Assembly: GCF_000763295.1 (NCBI RefSeq)
Contig: NZ_JRJE01000030.1
Span: forward strand, 85,021-149,020
DNA from: Thalassospira australica
Lineage (GTDB): Bacteria > Pseudomonadota > Alphaproteobacteria > Rhodospirillales > Thalassospiraceae
Reading direction: 5' to 3'
DNA: 64,000 nt
Shown here: positions 46,508 through 55,765 of the stretch, piece after piece
Position numbering within the stretch: the first letter of the stretch is position 1
Layout: every line of letters starts with the position of its first letter
The notes under the pieces: model-generated
Databases searched by the model: none
Seen by the model: the letters and a program-made list of their open reading frames with translations, nothing else
Told to the model about the DNA's origin: nothing
Position numbers and translations under genes: made by a program

Positions 46508-48100
46508 TTAGTTCCCGGCAAGATCTTCGGGTTTGTAGTTCATTTCATGCAGGATTTCGCCGTTTTCGTAATCTACGGCCTGCAATGTGACGCCATATCC
46601 CCAAAGTTGGCCGATATAGCCCAAAGTCATTTCCGCTTCGGATTTTTCGAGGCGGATGCCTTCATGCTCGGTATGCTGGATGTAAAGCTGGCGGTTGCCG
46701 CGAATATCGACATCGACCACCTGCATGTCGGGATCTCGGACCGAAATGTCGTGCATTCGGGCCAGTGACCTCCGAACTTTGCGGTAGCCGTTATCGTTGT
46801 GGATTGCCCCAACTTCGAGATGCGGCGATGTGCTTTGATCGTCAATCATGAACATCCGCATATCGCGCATAACCTTGGGCGACAGGAACTGCAGGATAAA
46901 GCTTTCATCGCGATAATGTGCCCAGGCTTCCTTAAGCGTTTCGATCGGTTCGTTATTGCCGGCAATGTCGGGGAACCATTTGTGGTCTTCTTCCGTTGGA
47001 TCAACACAAATGCGATGGATGTCCTGCATCATGGCAAAGCCAAGCGCATAGGGGTTGAAACCGGAGTAGCGCGGGTCATCATATTCGGCCTGAAAAACCA
47101 CGCGCGAATGGTAATCGATGAATTCCATCATCGCCCCTTCGGAAATCAACCCCTTGTCATAAAGGCTGTTCATGATGGCGTAATGCACATAACACGCGCA
47201 GCCTTCATTCATCACCTTGGTTTGCTTCTGCGGATAGAAATACTGTCCAATGTTCCGCACGATGCGCAGCAATTCACGTTCCCACGCCTGAAGCGACGGG
47301 GCGTTCTTTTCAAGGAAATAAAGCAGGTTTTCTTCGGGCAGGCCAAACTGTGCGCGACGTTCCTCAATCCGCATTTTGCGTTTTAGTTCGTCGATGTCCT
47401 GATCACCTTGATCGGGTTGGGGCAGGGTGCGCCACAGATCGTTATAGGTCTCGTCCTCGTATTTTGCCCGTTCGCGTTCGCGTTGAAGTTCGGCCGCCAG
47501 GTTGGGTTTTTCCGGGTGGGAATAACGGTTCACCCCCTGATCCATCAGGGCGTGCGCAGCATCAAGGATTCGCTCGACCGCATCAAAACCGTATCGGTCC
47601 TCGCACTTGGCGATATAGCGTTTGGCAAACTGCAGGTAATCAAGAATGCCTTCGGCATCGGTCCATTGTTTGAACAGGTAATTGTTTTTGAAAAAGTGGT
47701 TATGACCGAACGCCGCATGGGCCATGACCAATGTCTGCATGACAATGGTGTTTTCTTCCATCACATAGGAAATACACGGGTTGGAATTGATCACAATTTC
47801 ATAGGCCAACCCCTGATAGCCTTTGCGATACATCACATCATCACGGACAAATCGTTTGCCAAATGACCAGTGATGATACATCAGCGGCATGCCGATTGAT
47901 GAATAGGCATCAAGCATTTGTTCGGACGTAATCACCTCAACCTGATTGGGATAAACGTCGAGTTTCATCTCGTTGATGGCGATGTCTTCAATCGCGTCAT
48001 AGGTTGCTTTCAGGGTTTCGAAATCCCAGTCCGCACTGGTGAACAGTAGCTTGCTGTCGTCCGTATTTCTGGTGTCGGCGGATTTGGTTTTGGAATTCAT
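46508..48100 (-). CDS. SpoVR/YcgB family protein
   Basis: 530 residues. The family core is visible as MPLMYHHWSFGKRF, YEIVINSNPCISY, HAAFGHNHFFKNN and NEGCACYVHYAIMN. Despite the sporulation name, this is a widespread Gram-negative protein made with YeaH and PrkA under nutrient stress; its biochemical role is unknown. Its ATG overlaps the yeaH stop (ATGA). Confidence 0.93.
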   Translation of the reverse strand: MNSKTKSADTRNTDDSKLLFTSADWDFETLKATYDAIEDIAINEMKLDVYPNQVEVITSEQMLDAYSSIGMPLMYHHWSFGKRFVRDDVMYRKGYQGLAYEIVINSNPCISYVMEENTIVMQTLVMAHAAFGHNHFFKNNYLFKQWTDAEGILDYLQFAKRYIAKCEDRYGFDAVERILDAAHALMDQGVNRYSHPEKPNLAAELQRERERAKYEDETYNDLWRTLPQPDQGDQDIDELKRKMRIEERRAQFGLPEENLLYFLEKNAPSLQAWERELLRIVRNIGQYFYPQKQTKVMNEGCACYVHYAIMNSLYDKGLISEGAMMEFIDYHSRVVFQAEYDDPRYSGFNPYALGFAMMQDIHRICVDPTEEDHKWFPDIAGNNEPIETLKEAWAHYRDESFILQFLSPKVMRDMRMFMIDDQSTSPHLEVGAIHNDNGYRKVRRSLARMHDISVRDPDMQVVDVDIRGNRQLYIQHTEHEGIRLEKSEAEMTLGYIGQLWGYGVTLQAVDYENGEILHEMNYKPEDLAGN

Positions 48101-49434
48101 ACCTTGGCCTCCGCACGGTTTTTGGCGAACAATTCCCGGAACACAGGGAAGATATCGGCTGCCTTGGTCACCCGCTTAAGGGCAAAACGCGGATTGTTTG
48201 ATGCCAGCGGCGCATAGGCCTTCCAAAGTGCCGTCTCGCCTTCCGCAGCAGAGAATATTTCGGCTTCGCGCTCGTCCGTGATTTCGATGTAAGCGTAATA
48301 CTGACATTTCGGCAGAAGGTCTTCGGCGAGAAGAGCCGTGCATTTTGATCCGTCATTGGAATAGTTGTCACCATCCGATGCCTGGGCGGCATAGATGTTC
48401 CACTGATCCGTGGGATAACGATCCTTGAGCACCTTTTTCATTTCTTCGAGTGCGGTGGAAACAATCGTGCCGCCGGTTTCGCGCGAATAGAAAAAGGTAT
48501 CTTCATCCACTTCGGCAGCCCGCGATGTATGACGGATAAACACCACTTCGACATGCTCGTATTTGCGATGCAGGAACAGGTGGAGCAACATGAAGAACCG
48601 CTTGGCCAGTTCCTTCATCTGTTCGGACATCGACCCCGACACATCCATGAGGCAAAACATCACAGCTTGCGTGTTGGGATCGGGGATTTGCTGAAACTGG
48701 TTGTAGCGCGTGTCAATCGGGTCAATGAAGGGGATCGCCTTCATGCGCCGTTTGGCTTCTTCCAGATCGGCAAGAAGGGTGTGAAGTTTCGTGTCATCCG
48801 CCTTGGTCAATTTGCCATTCGGGCGTTTTTCCGCCTTGGCCTGCAGGGCGGATATCTTTTCTTCCAGTTCGCGGACTTCAGCCGTTTTCGGGCGACGCAA
48901 CCCGATGCGCCGGGCCAGTGAATTGCGCATGGTGCGTACAAGGCTAAGGTTTGATGGTGTGCCCTCGACCGAGAACCCGGCGCGCGCGTTGCGAAAGGCC
49001 GTGGTTTGCTTCAGGCTTTTTTTCAAAAGGTCGGGCAGTTCAAGGTCTTCAAAGAAGATATCAAGAAATTCATCACGGGTGAGCGTGAACTGAAATTCGT
49101 CCTCGCCGTCGCCATCGGGGCTTGCCTGTGATCCGCCAGCCCCGCTGTCCCCGCCTTGCGGGCGGGCAATGCGATCGCCCTGAACGAATTTCTTGTTTCC
49201 GGGCAGAACATAATTGCGGTTTCCGCCACGCCCGGCATGGTGAAATCCCGGTTCCTTTAACGTTTTGCCGGGGATGGTGATTTGATCACCATTGGTGGTG
49301 TCCGTAATGCCGCGTGAGCGAATGGTATTTTCGACCGCCTTTTTGATCTGGGCTTTTGCGCGGCGCATAAAGCGCTGCCGGTTGCCAAGGCTTTTGCCGG
49401 TCGGGTTCTTACGGCGATCTACGATATAAAGCAT
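48097..49434 (-). CDS. yeaH: YeaH/YhbH family protein (DUF444)
   Basis: 445 residues. The N-terminus is basic (RRKNPTGKSLGNRQRFMRR) and the C-terminal half is a von Willebrand A-like domain with a MIDAS-like DVSGSMSEQ and TGGTIVSTALEEM. It is the middle gene of prkA-yeaH-spoVR. AGGATG precedes the ATG. Probably binds PrkA as an effector. Confidence 0.92.
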   Translation of the reverse strand: MLYIVDRRKNPTGKSLGNRQRFMRRAKAQIKKAVENTIRSRGITDTTNGDQITIPGKTLKEPGFHHAGRGGNRNYVLPGNKKFVQGDRIARPQGGDSGAGGSQASPDGDGEDEFQFTLTRDEFLDIFFEDLELPDLLKKSLKQTTAFRNARAGFSVEGTPSNLSLVRTMRNSLARRIGLRRPKTAEVRELEEKISALQAKAEKRPNGKLTKADDTKLHTLLADLEEAKRRMKAIPFIDPIDTRYNQFQQIPDPNTQAVMFCLMDVSGSMSEQMKELAKRFFMLLHLFLHRKYEHVEVVFIRHTSRAAEVDEDTFFYSRETGGTIVSTALEEMKKVLKDRYPTDQWNIYAAQASDGDNYSNDGSKCTALLAEDLLPKCQYYAYIEITDEREAEIFSAAEGETALWKAYAPLASNNPRFALKRVTKAADIFPVFRELFAKNRAEAKV

Positions 49435-49495
49435 GGGCAGTCACATCCTTGCACGGTTCAAAGCGTGGTGTGCAGGTCGCTTGGGCCGTTGTTAT

Positions 49496-49554
49496 CCGCA
49501 GGGTGTGACTTTTGACAGGGCATGCAGTGTTCTATCAAATGCCACACCCTGCGG
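49496..49554 (-). other. Long intercistronic hairpin between prkA and yeaH
   Basis: Perfect 12-bp arms CCGCAGGGTGTG and CACACCCTGCGG enclose an inner helix TTTGACAG/CTATCAAA. It lies in the 184-base gap. No U-tract follows on the minus strand, so mRNA processing or stabilisation is more likely than termination. Confidence 0.6.
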
Positions 49555-49618
49555 AGCAGAAGAACCGGACGGACAAGGGGAGAACCGCCCGGTTGGGCCG
49601 GAAAAGACAAGGGGGAGC

Positions 49619-51565
49619 CTATCCGGCCTTATTCACACGCATGTACCATTCGACCAGACGGCGGGTCTGACGTTCGGTATAGCTACGATCAATCATGCGT
49701 TTGACAAACTCATTGTGTTTCTTTTCGGTTTCGCTGTCCTTTTTCGAGCCGAACGAAATCACCGGCAGCAGGTCTTCGACCTGACTGAACATGCGTTTTT
49801 CAATCACCTCGCGGAGTTTCTCATAGGATGTCCATGCCGGGTTCTTGCCCTTGTTATTGGCGCGTGCACGCAGGGCAAACTTGACAACCTCGTTACGGAA
49901 ATCCTTGGGATTGGCGATGCCCGCCGGTTTTTCGATTTTCGAAAGTTCCTGATCAATGATCTTGCGATCAAGAAGTTGACCGGTGTCGGGGTCCTTGAAG
50001 TCCTGATCCTCGATCCATGCATCAGCATAGGCAACGTATCGATCAAACAGGTTCTGACCGTAATCGGAATAGCTTTCGAGATAGGCTTTCTGGATTTCAG
50101 CGCCAATAAACTCGGCATAGCGTGGGGCCAGTTCGGACTTGATGAAGTCCATATAAGCCTTTTCGCGTTCTTCCGGGTATTGTTCGCGCCGGATCGCCTG
50201 TTCCATCACATACATCAGATGCACCGGATCAGCGGCAACTTCATGTGTGTCATGGTTGAAGGTTTCCGACAGAACCTTGAAGGCAAAGCGGGTTGAAATG
50301 CCATCCATGCCTTCGTCAACACCGGCAGTATCGCGGTATTCCTGCATGGATTTCGCCTTGGGGTCGACATCCTTTAAGGTTTCGCCGTCATAGACGCGCA
50401 TCTTGGAATAGAGGTTGGAATTTTCATGTTCCTGCAGGCGCGACAGCACCGAGAATTGCGCCAGCATCTTAAGCGTACCCGGCGCACAGGACCCGTGTTC
50501 AAGCTCGGACCCTTGCAACAGCTTGTCATAGATCATGGTTTCCTCTGTCACCCGCAGGCAATAGGGCACTTTGATCACTGATATGCGGTCAATGAAGGCT
50601 TCGTTGTTCTTGTTGGCCTTAAACGTTTGCCATTCGGCTTCGTTGGAATGTGCCAGGATCAATCCCTGAAACGGAATGGCGCCCAGATTTTCCGTGCCGA
50701 TATAGTTGCTTTCCTGTGTTGCGGTCAGCAACGGATGAAGCATCTTGATCGGGGCCTTGAACATCTCGACAAACTCAAGAAGCCCCTGATTGGCGCGGTT
50801 CAAACCACCGGAATAGCTATAGGCATCTGGATCATTCTGGCTGAAATATTCAAGCTTGCGGATATCGACCTTACCCACAAGCGACGAGATATCCTGATTG
50901 TTCTCATCGCCCGGTTCGGTCTTGGCAATCGCGATCTGACGCAGGCGCGACGGGACCAGTTTGACCACTGAAAACTTGGTCAAATCCCCGTTGAATTCAT
51001 CAAGGCGTTTGACCGCCCATGGCGACATCAACCCCGTCAGACGGCGTTTGGGAATGCCGTATTTGTCTTCAATCGCATCGCCCATCTTCGCCGGGTTAAA
51101 CAGGCCAAGCGGGCTTTCAAATACCGGGCTGATTTCATCGCCAGCCTTAAGAACGTATATCGGTTCGCGTTCCATCAGCTCTTTCAGCCGTTCGGCAAGC
51201 GAACTTTTACCGCCCCCGACCGGGCCCAGCAGGTAAAGAACTTGTTTGCGTTCTTCCAACCCCTGCGCGGCATACTTAAAGAAGCCAACGATGCGTTCGA
51301 TGGTTTCTTCCATGCCAAAGAAGTCAGCAAAGGCAGGGTAACGTTTGATGGTTCGGTTCAGGAAAACACGGCCAAGACGGGAATCTGTCGAGGTGTCGAT
51401 CAGTTCTGGCTCGCCAATTGCGGTAATCATGCGCTCTGCCGCAGAAGCATAGGCCGTTGGGTCTTCGCGACACAGATTAAGGTAATCGCGGATGGTTAGT
51501 TCGGTTTCCTGTTTTCCGTCATAGCCTTCCGCATACAGCTCGAAGATATCCTGGTCTTCAGCCAT
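49619..51565 (-). CDS. prkA: PrkA-family serine protein kinase / AAA protein
   Basis: 648 residues. The P-loop is LLGPVGGGKSSLAERL near residue 107; the AAA core and arginine-rich region follow, then the PrkA C-terminal domain ending RRLVEWYMRVNKAG. Bacillus PrkA has been described as a kinase and later as an ATP-dependent protease-like AAA protein. It is the first gene of the stress operon prkA-yeaH-spoVR. AAAGGAGA lies 9 bases before ATG 51565. Confidence 0.94.
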   Translation of the reverse strand: MAEDQDIFELYAEGYDGKQETELTIRDYLNLCREDPTAYASAAERMITAIGEPELIDTSTDSRLGRVFLNRTIKRYPAFADFFGMEETIERIVGFFKYAAQGLEERKQVLYLLGPVGGGKSSLAERLKELMEREPIYVLKAGDEISPVFESPLGLFNPAKMGDAIEDKYGIPKRRLTGLMSPWAVKRLDEFNGDLTKFSVVKLVPSRLRQIAIAKTEPGDENNQDISSLVGKVDIRKLEYFSQNDPDAYSYSGGLNRANQGLLEFVEMFKAPIKMLHPLLTATQESNYIGTENLGAIPFQGLILAHSNEAEWQTFKANKNNEAFIDRISVIKVPYCLRVTEETMIYDKLLQGSELEHGSCAPGTLKMLAQFSVLSRLQEHENSNLYSKMRVYDGETLKDVDPKAKSMQEYRDTAGVDEGMDGISTRFAFKVLSETFNHDTHEVAADPVHLMYVMEQAIRREQYPEEREKAYMDFIKSELAPRYAEFIGAEIQKAYLESYSDYGQNLFDRYVAYADAWIEDQDFKDPDTGQLLDRKIIDQELSKIEKPAGIANPKDFRNEVVKFALRARANNKGKNPAWTSYEKLREVIEKRMFSQVEDLLPVISFGSKKDSETEKKHNEFVKRMIDRSYTERQTRRLVEWYMRVNKAG

Positions 51566-52167
51566 GGCGCGGTCTCCTTTCAAACGTTATCGTAAAGTCG
51601 AAAATACGTTTCCTGTTTCTTTCCTGTTTTCTTGCATTTTTGCAGCGCAGCAGCCTTTTTCAGGTTGTCCTTGTCCCGGCGGTGTGGGCAACTGCCCTGT
51701 TAACGAACGGTGCCGGGTGCATGTGCCAATGAAGGCGTTTTGTTCTTGATTAATCTCTGGCGGAACGTGCCAAACATGTGAAAAATCGATTTGTGCAGTT
51801 GCGGTGGTTGCATCGTTCAGCGGTCTGAAAAAAAGACTCTGTTGGGCCCCTTTGCGGCGGCCAAAATGCCGACAACATCTATGTCGGCGGCAGACACTAC
51901 GTCGAATGACCGTTCGTCCTGCCAAGGTGAATTACCCTTCTATTCAGACGTGGGAATAACGAACTGATTTCGCAAGACGATGCTTAAGTCGAACAGCGTA
52001 AATTTATGTGTTCGCGTTCACATGTAAGTGACCATCTGTCCAGCTTTGGTGCCGCTTTCCCGATGACCCTGCATGGTCAAAAATATTTTGCATTTGCGTA
52101 ATACGCGGCTTAGCCGCTATCACGGGGTGCCCGGATCGGGCAGGGCAACACGCCAAAGGACTGCAAA
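51566..52167. other. Intergenic region between prkA and the rhodanese gene
   Basis: A 602-base divergent promoter region. A hairpin GCCGACA-ACATCTA-TGTCGGC lies at 51868-51888 and a smaller one (CGGCT-T-AGCCG) near 52107. No gene or known operator was recognised. Confidence 0.4.
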
Positions 52168-52506
52168 ATGACCGACGCAACCGTAAGCTTTCTTGAACCT
52201 CACGAGCTTGATCGCCTGATTGGCGAGGAGGCAGTCGCCGTTATTGATGTGCGCGAACCCGATGAATTTGCCGCCGGTCATATTGAAACTGCAATCAATA
52301 TTCCGACGTCAAATTTCGATATCCCGGCTCTTGTTGACCTGACCGATGAAAATGACATTGATCTGGTTTTTGTCTGTGCTGTCGGGCAACGGTCATTTGG
52401 TGCAGCCAATGCGGTCCTGGCCCATGTCGATTGCGATGTCAGCAACCTCAAGGGTGGCATTCAAAGCTGGGCCCGGGCGGGTTTTGACCTTGAAGGCGAA
52501 AGCTGA
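52168..52506 (+). CDS. Single-domain rhodanese-like protein
   Basis: 112 residues. VIDVREPDEFAAGHIETAINIP is the rhodanese core, and FVCAVGQRS holds the active-site Cys (about residue 70). GGIQSWARAG closes the domain. It is cytoplasmic and probably handles persulphide sulphur. AAAGGA precedes the ATG. Confidence 0.9.
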   Translation: MTDATVSFLEPHELDRLIGEEAVAVIDVREPDEFAAGHIETAINIPTSNFDIPALVDLTDENDIDLVFVCAVGQRSFGAANAVLAHVDCDVSNLKGGIQSWARAGFDLEGES

Positions 52507-52624
52507 GCGCGTTTTTCGCGGCCCGTATTTTGGACGGTTTCATTCCCGATTTGTGATTTAGAACAGCATGCAGTGCGCCAACAAGCTGCATGCAATGATG
52601 ATCTGTATTGACGGTGTCCCAAAA

Positions 52625-52641
52625 ATGAGAAATTATCTCAT
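52625..52641. promoter_or_regulatory. Operator-like palindrome before the XRE-cupin gene
   Basis: ATGAGA-N5-TCTCAT, 24 bases upstream of the start codon, suggests autoregulation of the XRE-cupin repressor. Confidence 0.55.
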
Positions 52642-52665
52642 AATAGAGATTTTAGAGTGCGGATT

Positions 52666-53220
52666 ATGGATGAAATAGAAAACCGGCTGGCCCGTCGCTT
52701 GGCCACCCTGCGCGCAGAACATGGTTGGTCGCTTGATGAATTGGCACAAAAAAGTGCGGTCAGCCGTGCCAGCCTGTCACGGATCGAAAAAGGTGATGTC
52801 AGCCCGACAGCCAGTGTGCTTGGCAAGCTGTGCGTGGCGTTTGGTGTCACCCTGTCGCGCCTGATGCAAATGGTCGAAGAAGACTTTGTCCCCCTTGTGC
52901 GCCGTGCCGATCAGGAAGTCTGGACCGACCCTGACACGGGCTATCGCCGTCGTCTGCTGTCGCCAACGTCGAAGCAATTGTCGGGCGAGGTGGTGGAAGT
53001 CGAAATTGAGCCGGGGCAGCGGATCGCATTTGGTGGATCACCACGCGATGGTTTGGAACATCATCTGGTGATGCTTGATGGTGCCTTGTCCATGAAGATT
53101 GACGGTCAAACGCACCACCTTAAAACCGGGGATTGCCTGCGGTATCAATTGCGCGGTGGCAACACTTTTGAAACCGGGCCGGACCAAGGCGCAAGATATT
53201 ACCTGTTTATCATCGACTAA
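52666..53220 (+). CDS. XRE-family regulator with C-terminal cupin
   Basis: 184 residues. HTH at about 7-60 (RLATLRAEHGWSLDELAQKSAVSRASLSRIEKGDVSPTASVLGKLC) followed by a cupin of about 110 residues with EHHLVMLDGALSM and DCLRYQLRG. This architecture is common in regulators of amino-acid or amine metabolism. ATG 52666 is chosen; GTG 52657 is possible. It is followed 14 bases later by a GNAT gene, so the two form an operon. Confidence 0.87.
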   Translation: MDEIENRLARRLATLRAEHGWSLDELAQKSAVSRASLSRIEKGDVSPTASVLGKLCVAFGVTLSRLMQMVEEDFVPLVRRADQEVWTDPDTGYRRRLLSPTSKQLSGEVVEVEIEPGQRIAFGGSPRDGLEHHLVMLDGALSMKIDGQTHHLKTGDCLRYQLRGGNTFETGPDQGARYYLFIID

Positions 53221-53234
53221 GCGAAAGAACGACC

Positions 53235-53777
53235 ATGGCTCATTTACGTCGTGCCGCACCGGATATTGTCACCCTTGACGCACATGAGGTTACAGCGCGC
53301 ATCGATCAGTTTGCCGATATGCTCCATGCCTGTGTCCATGACGGGGCGAGCATCGGTTTTATCGAACCTTTCCCGAAATCCGAGGCCGCGGCCTTTTGGT
53401 GCGATAAAATTGTTCCGGCTCTGGATGGCGGTAAACGGACATTATTTGCAGCCCTTGATGATGATCGGGTGGTCGGAACGGTGCAGCTTGACTATGACAC
53501 CATGCCCAATCAGGTCCATCGTGGTGACATCAGCAAACTGATGGTCCGTCCGGATTGTCGCCGACGTGGCATTGCAAAGCTTCTGATGCAGGCGGCAGAG
53601 GGCAAGGCACGTGCTTTGGGTCGCAGCTTGCTGACCCTTGATACCCGAACCGGCGACAGTGCCGAGGTTTTATACACATCTCTCGGATTTGAAACGGCGG
53701 GTGTGATCCCGGCTTTTGCCCGTGACCCGTTTGCCGACAAACTCAGTGCAACGACCGTCATGTTCAAGGTGCTCTAG
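53235..53777 (+). CDS. GNAT-family N-acetyltransferase
   Basis: 180 residues. The acetyl-CoA motif is ISKLMVRPDCRRRGIAKLLMQ (about residues 97-117), and the later LYTSLGFETAG completes motif B. The substrate is unknown. It is cotranscribed with the XRE-cupin regulator, so the pair may respond to and modify the same metabolite. Confidence 0.87.
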   Translation: MAHLRRAAPDIVTLDAHEVTARIDQFADMLHACVHDGASIGFIEPFPKSEAAAFWCDKIVPALDGGKRTLFAALDDDRVVGTVQLDYDTMPNQVHRGDISKLMVRPDCRRRGIAKLLMQAAEGKARALGRSLLTLDTRTGDSAEVLYTSLGFETAGVIPAFARDPFADKLSATTVMFKVL

Positions 53778-54078
53778 CTGTCTGAAACTTTACACGATTC
53801 TCTTTTTTGTATTCAGAATGGGCTTTCTGGCATGCCAAATTACCTGCGAATAGGATGCCGAGAATTGCGAATTCCGATGACGCACTGCCGCGATGATGGC
53901 TGGCGCGTGCCGCCAAATCCCCTTTTTCGTAACGTTTCAAGCACTTGTGCGGCGCACTAAGGGTTATTTGATAGGTGCGAAAAACAGGCTGAAACATGTT
54001 GAATGGTCGCAAAAAATAAGCGCATCCTTGCCGTCCTGAGCAATGAATTAAAATAAAAATTCACGGAGGACGTCCATC
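53778..54078. other. Intergenic region before dctP
   Basis: A 301-base AT-richer stretch between gnat and the TRAP operon. I see no gene or recognisable operator. Confidence 0.4.
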
Positions 54079-55068
54079 ATGAAGAAGTTTGTACTTGCCG
54101 CAGCCCTTATGGCGGCAGTCGGATTTTCAGGCGCCGTGCAGGCAGCAGACCTGACCCTGCGCATTTCGCTGCAGTTGCCGATGAAAAGCCACCTTGGCCA
54201 GAACCTTTTGATGTTCAAAAAAGAGGTCGAGGAAAAATCAAACGGCGATATCGAAGTTCAGATTTACGACTCAGCACAGCTTTACAAGGACAAGGAAGTC
54301 CCTGCCGCGGTTGGGTCAGGTGCCCTTGAAATGGGGGTTGCGTCACTGACCCGCTATGTCGGGGATGTGCCGGCTGTTGATATTTTCTATCAGCCGTTTG
54401 TGTTTGATACAGAAGAAAAAGTTCGCAAGGCTGTTGCCAAAGGATCCCCGGTTCGTGGGCCGCTTGATGCGGCGATTGCTGAAACCGGTGCAACGGTTCT
54501 GTGGTGGCAGGCATATGGCGGGGCGATCTTGCTGTCAAATGATGCGCCGCTGCATGGTCCGGAAGATCTGGAAGGCAAGAAAGTTCGTGTCTTTGGCAAA
54601 ACCCTGGGCGACTTCACAGTTGCTGCTGGCGGCGCACCGACCCTTATTTCCGGTTCGGAACAATATATCGCTTATCAGCGCGGTACCGTTGATGTTGGCA
54701 TGACCGGTGTTTCGGGGGTGAAATCCCGTCAGTTGTGGGAAGTGATGGATAATATCACGGTGACCAACCATGCCGATATCGAGTTCATCGTTGTTGTGAA
54801 CACCGAGTTCTGGAATGGCCTGACCGATGCGCAGCGTGACATCATCAATACAGCCGCCATGAATGCTGAAGCAGATGTTCGTGACCGCATGAGCAGCATC
54901 GAGGCCGAGGCATATGCCGCAGCCGAAGAAGCAGGCATGAATGTCTATAAACCGACCGAGGAAGAACTTGCCAAATGGCGTGCTGTTTCTCAGCCGGTAT
55001 ATGACGCATTCCTTGAAGAAGCTGGCCCGCTTGGCAAACAGGTCTTTGAGGCTGCGCAGAAATTCTGA
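54079..55068 (+). CDS. dctP: TRAP transporter solute-binding protein (DctP type)
   Basis: 329 residues with a Sec signal ending GAVQA. The mature protein has the DctP fold with the conserved Arg region (GKKVRVFGKT) and ADIEFIVVVNTEFWNGL. ACGGAGGACG precedes the ATG. It binds an organic acid in the periplasm and hands it to DctQM. A PEP mutase/isocitrate lyase-family gene in the same operon suggests a 2-hydroxy or oxo acid substrate. Confidence 0.92.
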   Translation: MKKFVLAAALMAAVGFSGAVQAADLTLRISLQLPMKSHLGQNLLMFKKEVEEKSNGDIEVQIYDSAQLYKDKEVPAAVGSGALEMGVASLTRYVGDVPAVDIFYQPFVFDTEEKVRKAVAKGSPVRGPLDAAIAETGATVLWWQAYGGAILLSNDAPLHGPEDLEGKKVRVFGKTLGDFTVAAGGAPTLISGSEQYIAYQRGTVDVGMTGVSGVKSRQLWEVMDNITVTNHADIEFIVVVNTEFWNGLTDAQRDIINTAAMNAEADVRDRMSSIEAEAYAAAEEAGMNVYKPTEEELAKWRAVSQPVYDAFLEEAGPLGKQVFEAAQKF

Positions 55069-55150
55069 TGAAAGTTCCGGCCAGATTCGCGTTGGGTGCT
55101 GTGCGAACAATCACATGGATGCCAACAGGAACTGGTTTTGATCTGCAGTT

Positions 55151-55185
55151 GTCACCGCATGTCGCAACATCGGCTATGCGGTGAC
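55151..55185 (+). other. Intercistronic hairpin between dctP and dctQ
   Basis: Perfect 10-bp arms GTCACCGCAT and ATGCGGTGAC in the 208-base gap. Such structures often give the binding protein higher expression than the membrane subunits. Confidence 0.65.
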
Positions 55186-55276
55186 GACTTCCCGCCTTTA
55201 TCACAGATCAGGAGATCGCTGTTCCGGGTCTTGGGGCCTGACCTTGGGTCCATCACCGGACGGCATTGTTTAAATC

Positions 55277-55765
55277 ATGTTTGATCGATTGACGCTTTTT
55301 CTTGCGTGGGTCGCAGCCATTTTGTTCGTTCTTGCTGGCTGTATGCTCACCTACGAGGTTCTTGCCCGCTACTTCTTTATCCGTCCGACGATATGGGCTG
55401 CTGAACTCTCGCAGCTTTGTCTGATCTGGGGCGCACTTCTGGGCATGCCATGGGCGCTTGCCGCACGCCGCCATATTTCGGTGGATGCGGTGATCCGGCT
55501 TCTTGGCCCCACAGCCCGGCGTGGCGCCGAAGTTCTTGCCATGTCCTGTATTTTGGCCTTTTCGGTCATGGTGACCTTCAAGGGTTGGGAGATTTTCTGG
55601 GAAAGTTTCACGCGCGGGCGCACCAGCGGTACCATGCTTGATCTGCCTGCGTGGATTTCCGAACTGCCGGTTGCGATCGGCTTTGCCTTGCTGGCTGTAC
55701 AGGCCGGGATTGAGATTGTTGGGCTTTTACGCGGCAAAAGCATTCCGGAAGGGGCGCACGAATGA
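55277..55765 (+). CDS. dctQ: TRAP transporter small membrane subunit (DctQ)
   Basis: 162 residues with four membrane helices, the first two near residues 5-28 and 45-65. The motif EVLARYFFIRPTIWAAELSQLCLIWGALLG matches the DctQ signature, including RYFF and the following W. Its stop overlaps the dctM start (ATGA). Confidence 0.9.
   Translation: MFDRLTLFLAWVAAILFVLAGCMLTYEVLARYFFIRPTIWAAELSQLCLIWGALLGMPWALAARRHISVDAVIRLLGPTARRGAEVLAMSCILAFSVMVTFKGWEIFWESFTRGRTSGTMLDLPAWISELPVAIGFALLAVQAGIEIVGLLRGKSIPEGAHE

Noticed and set aside
51587..51925. Minus-strand open frame upstream of prkA
   Set aside because: Arg/Cys/Gln-rich with no ribosome site; probably chance.
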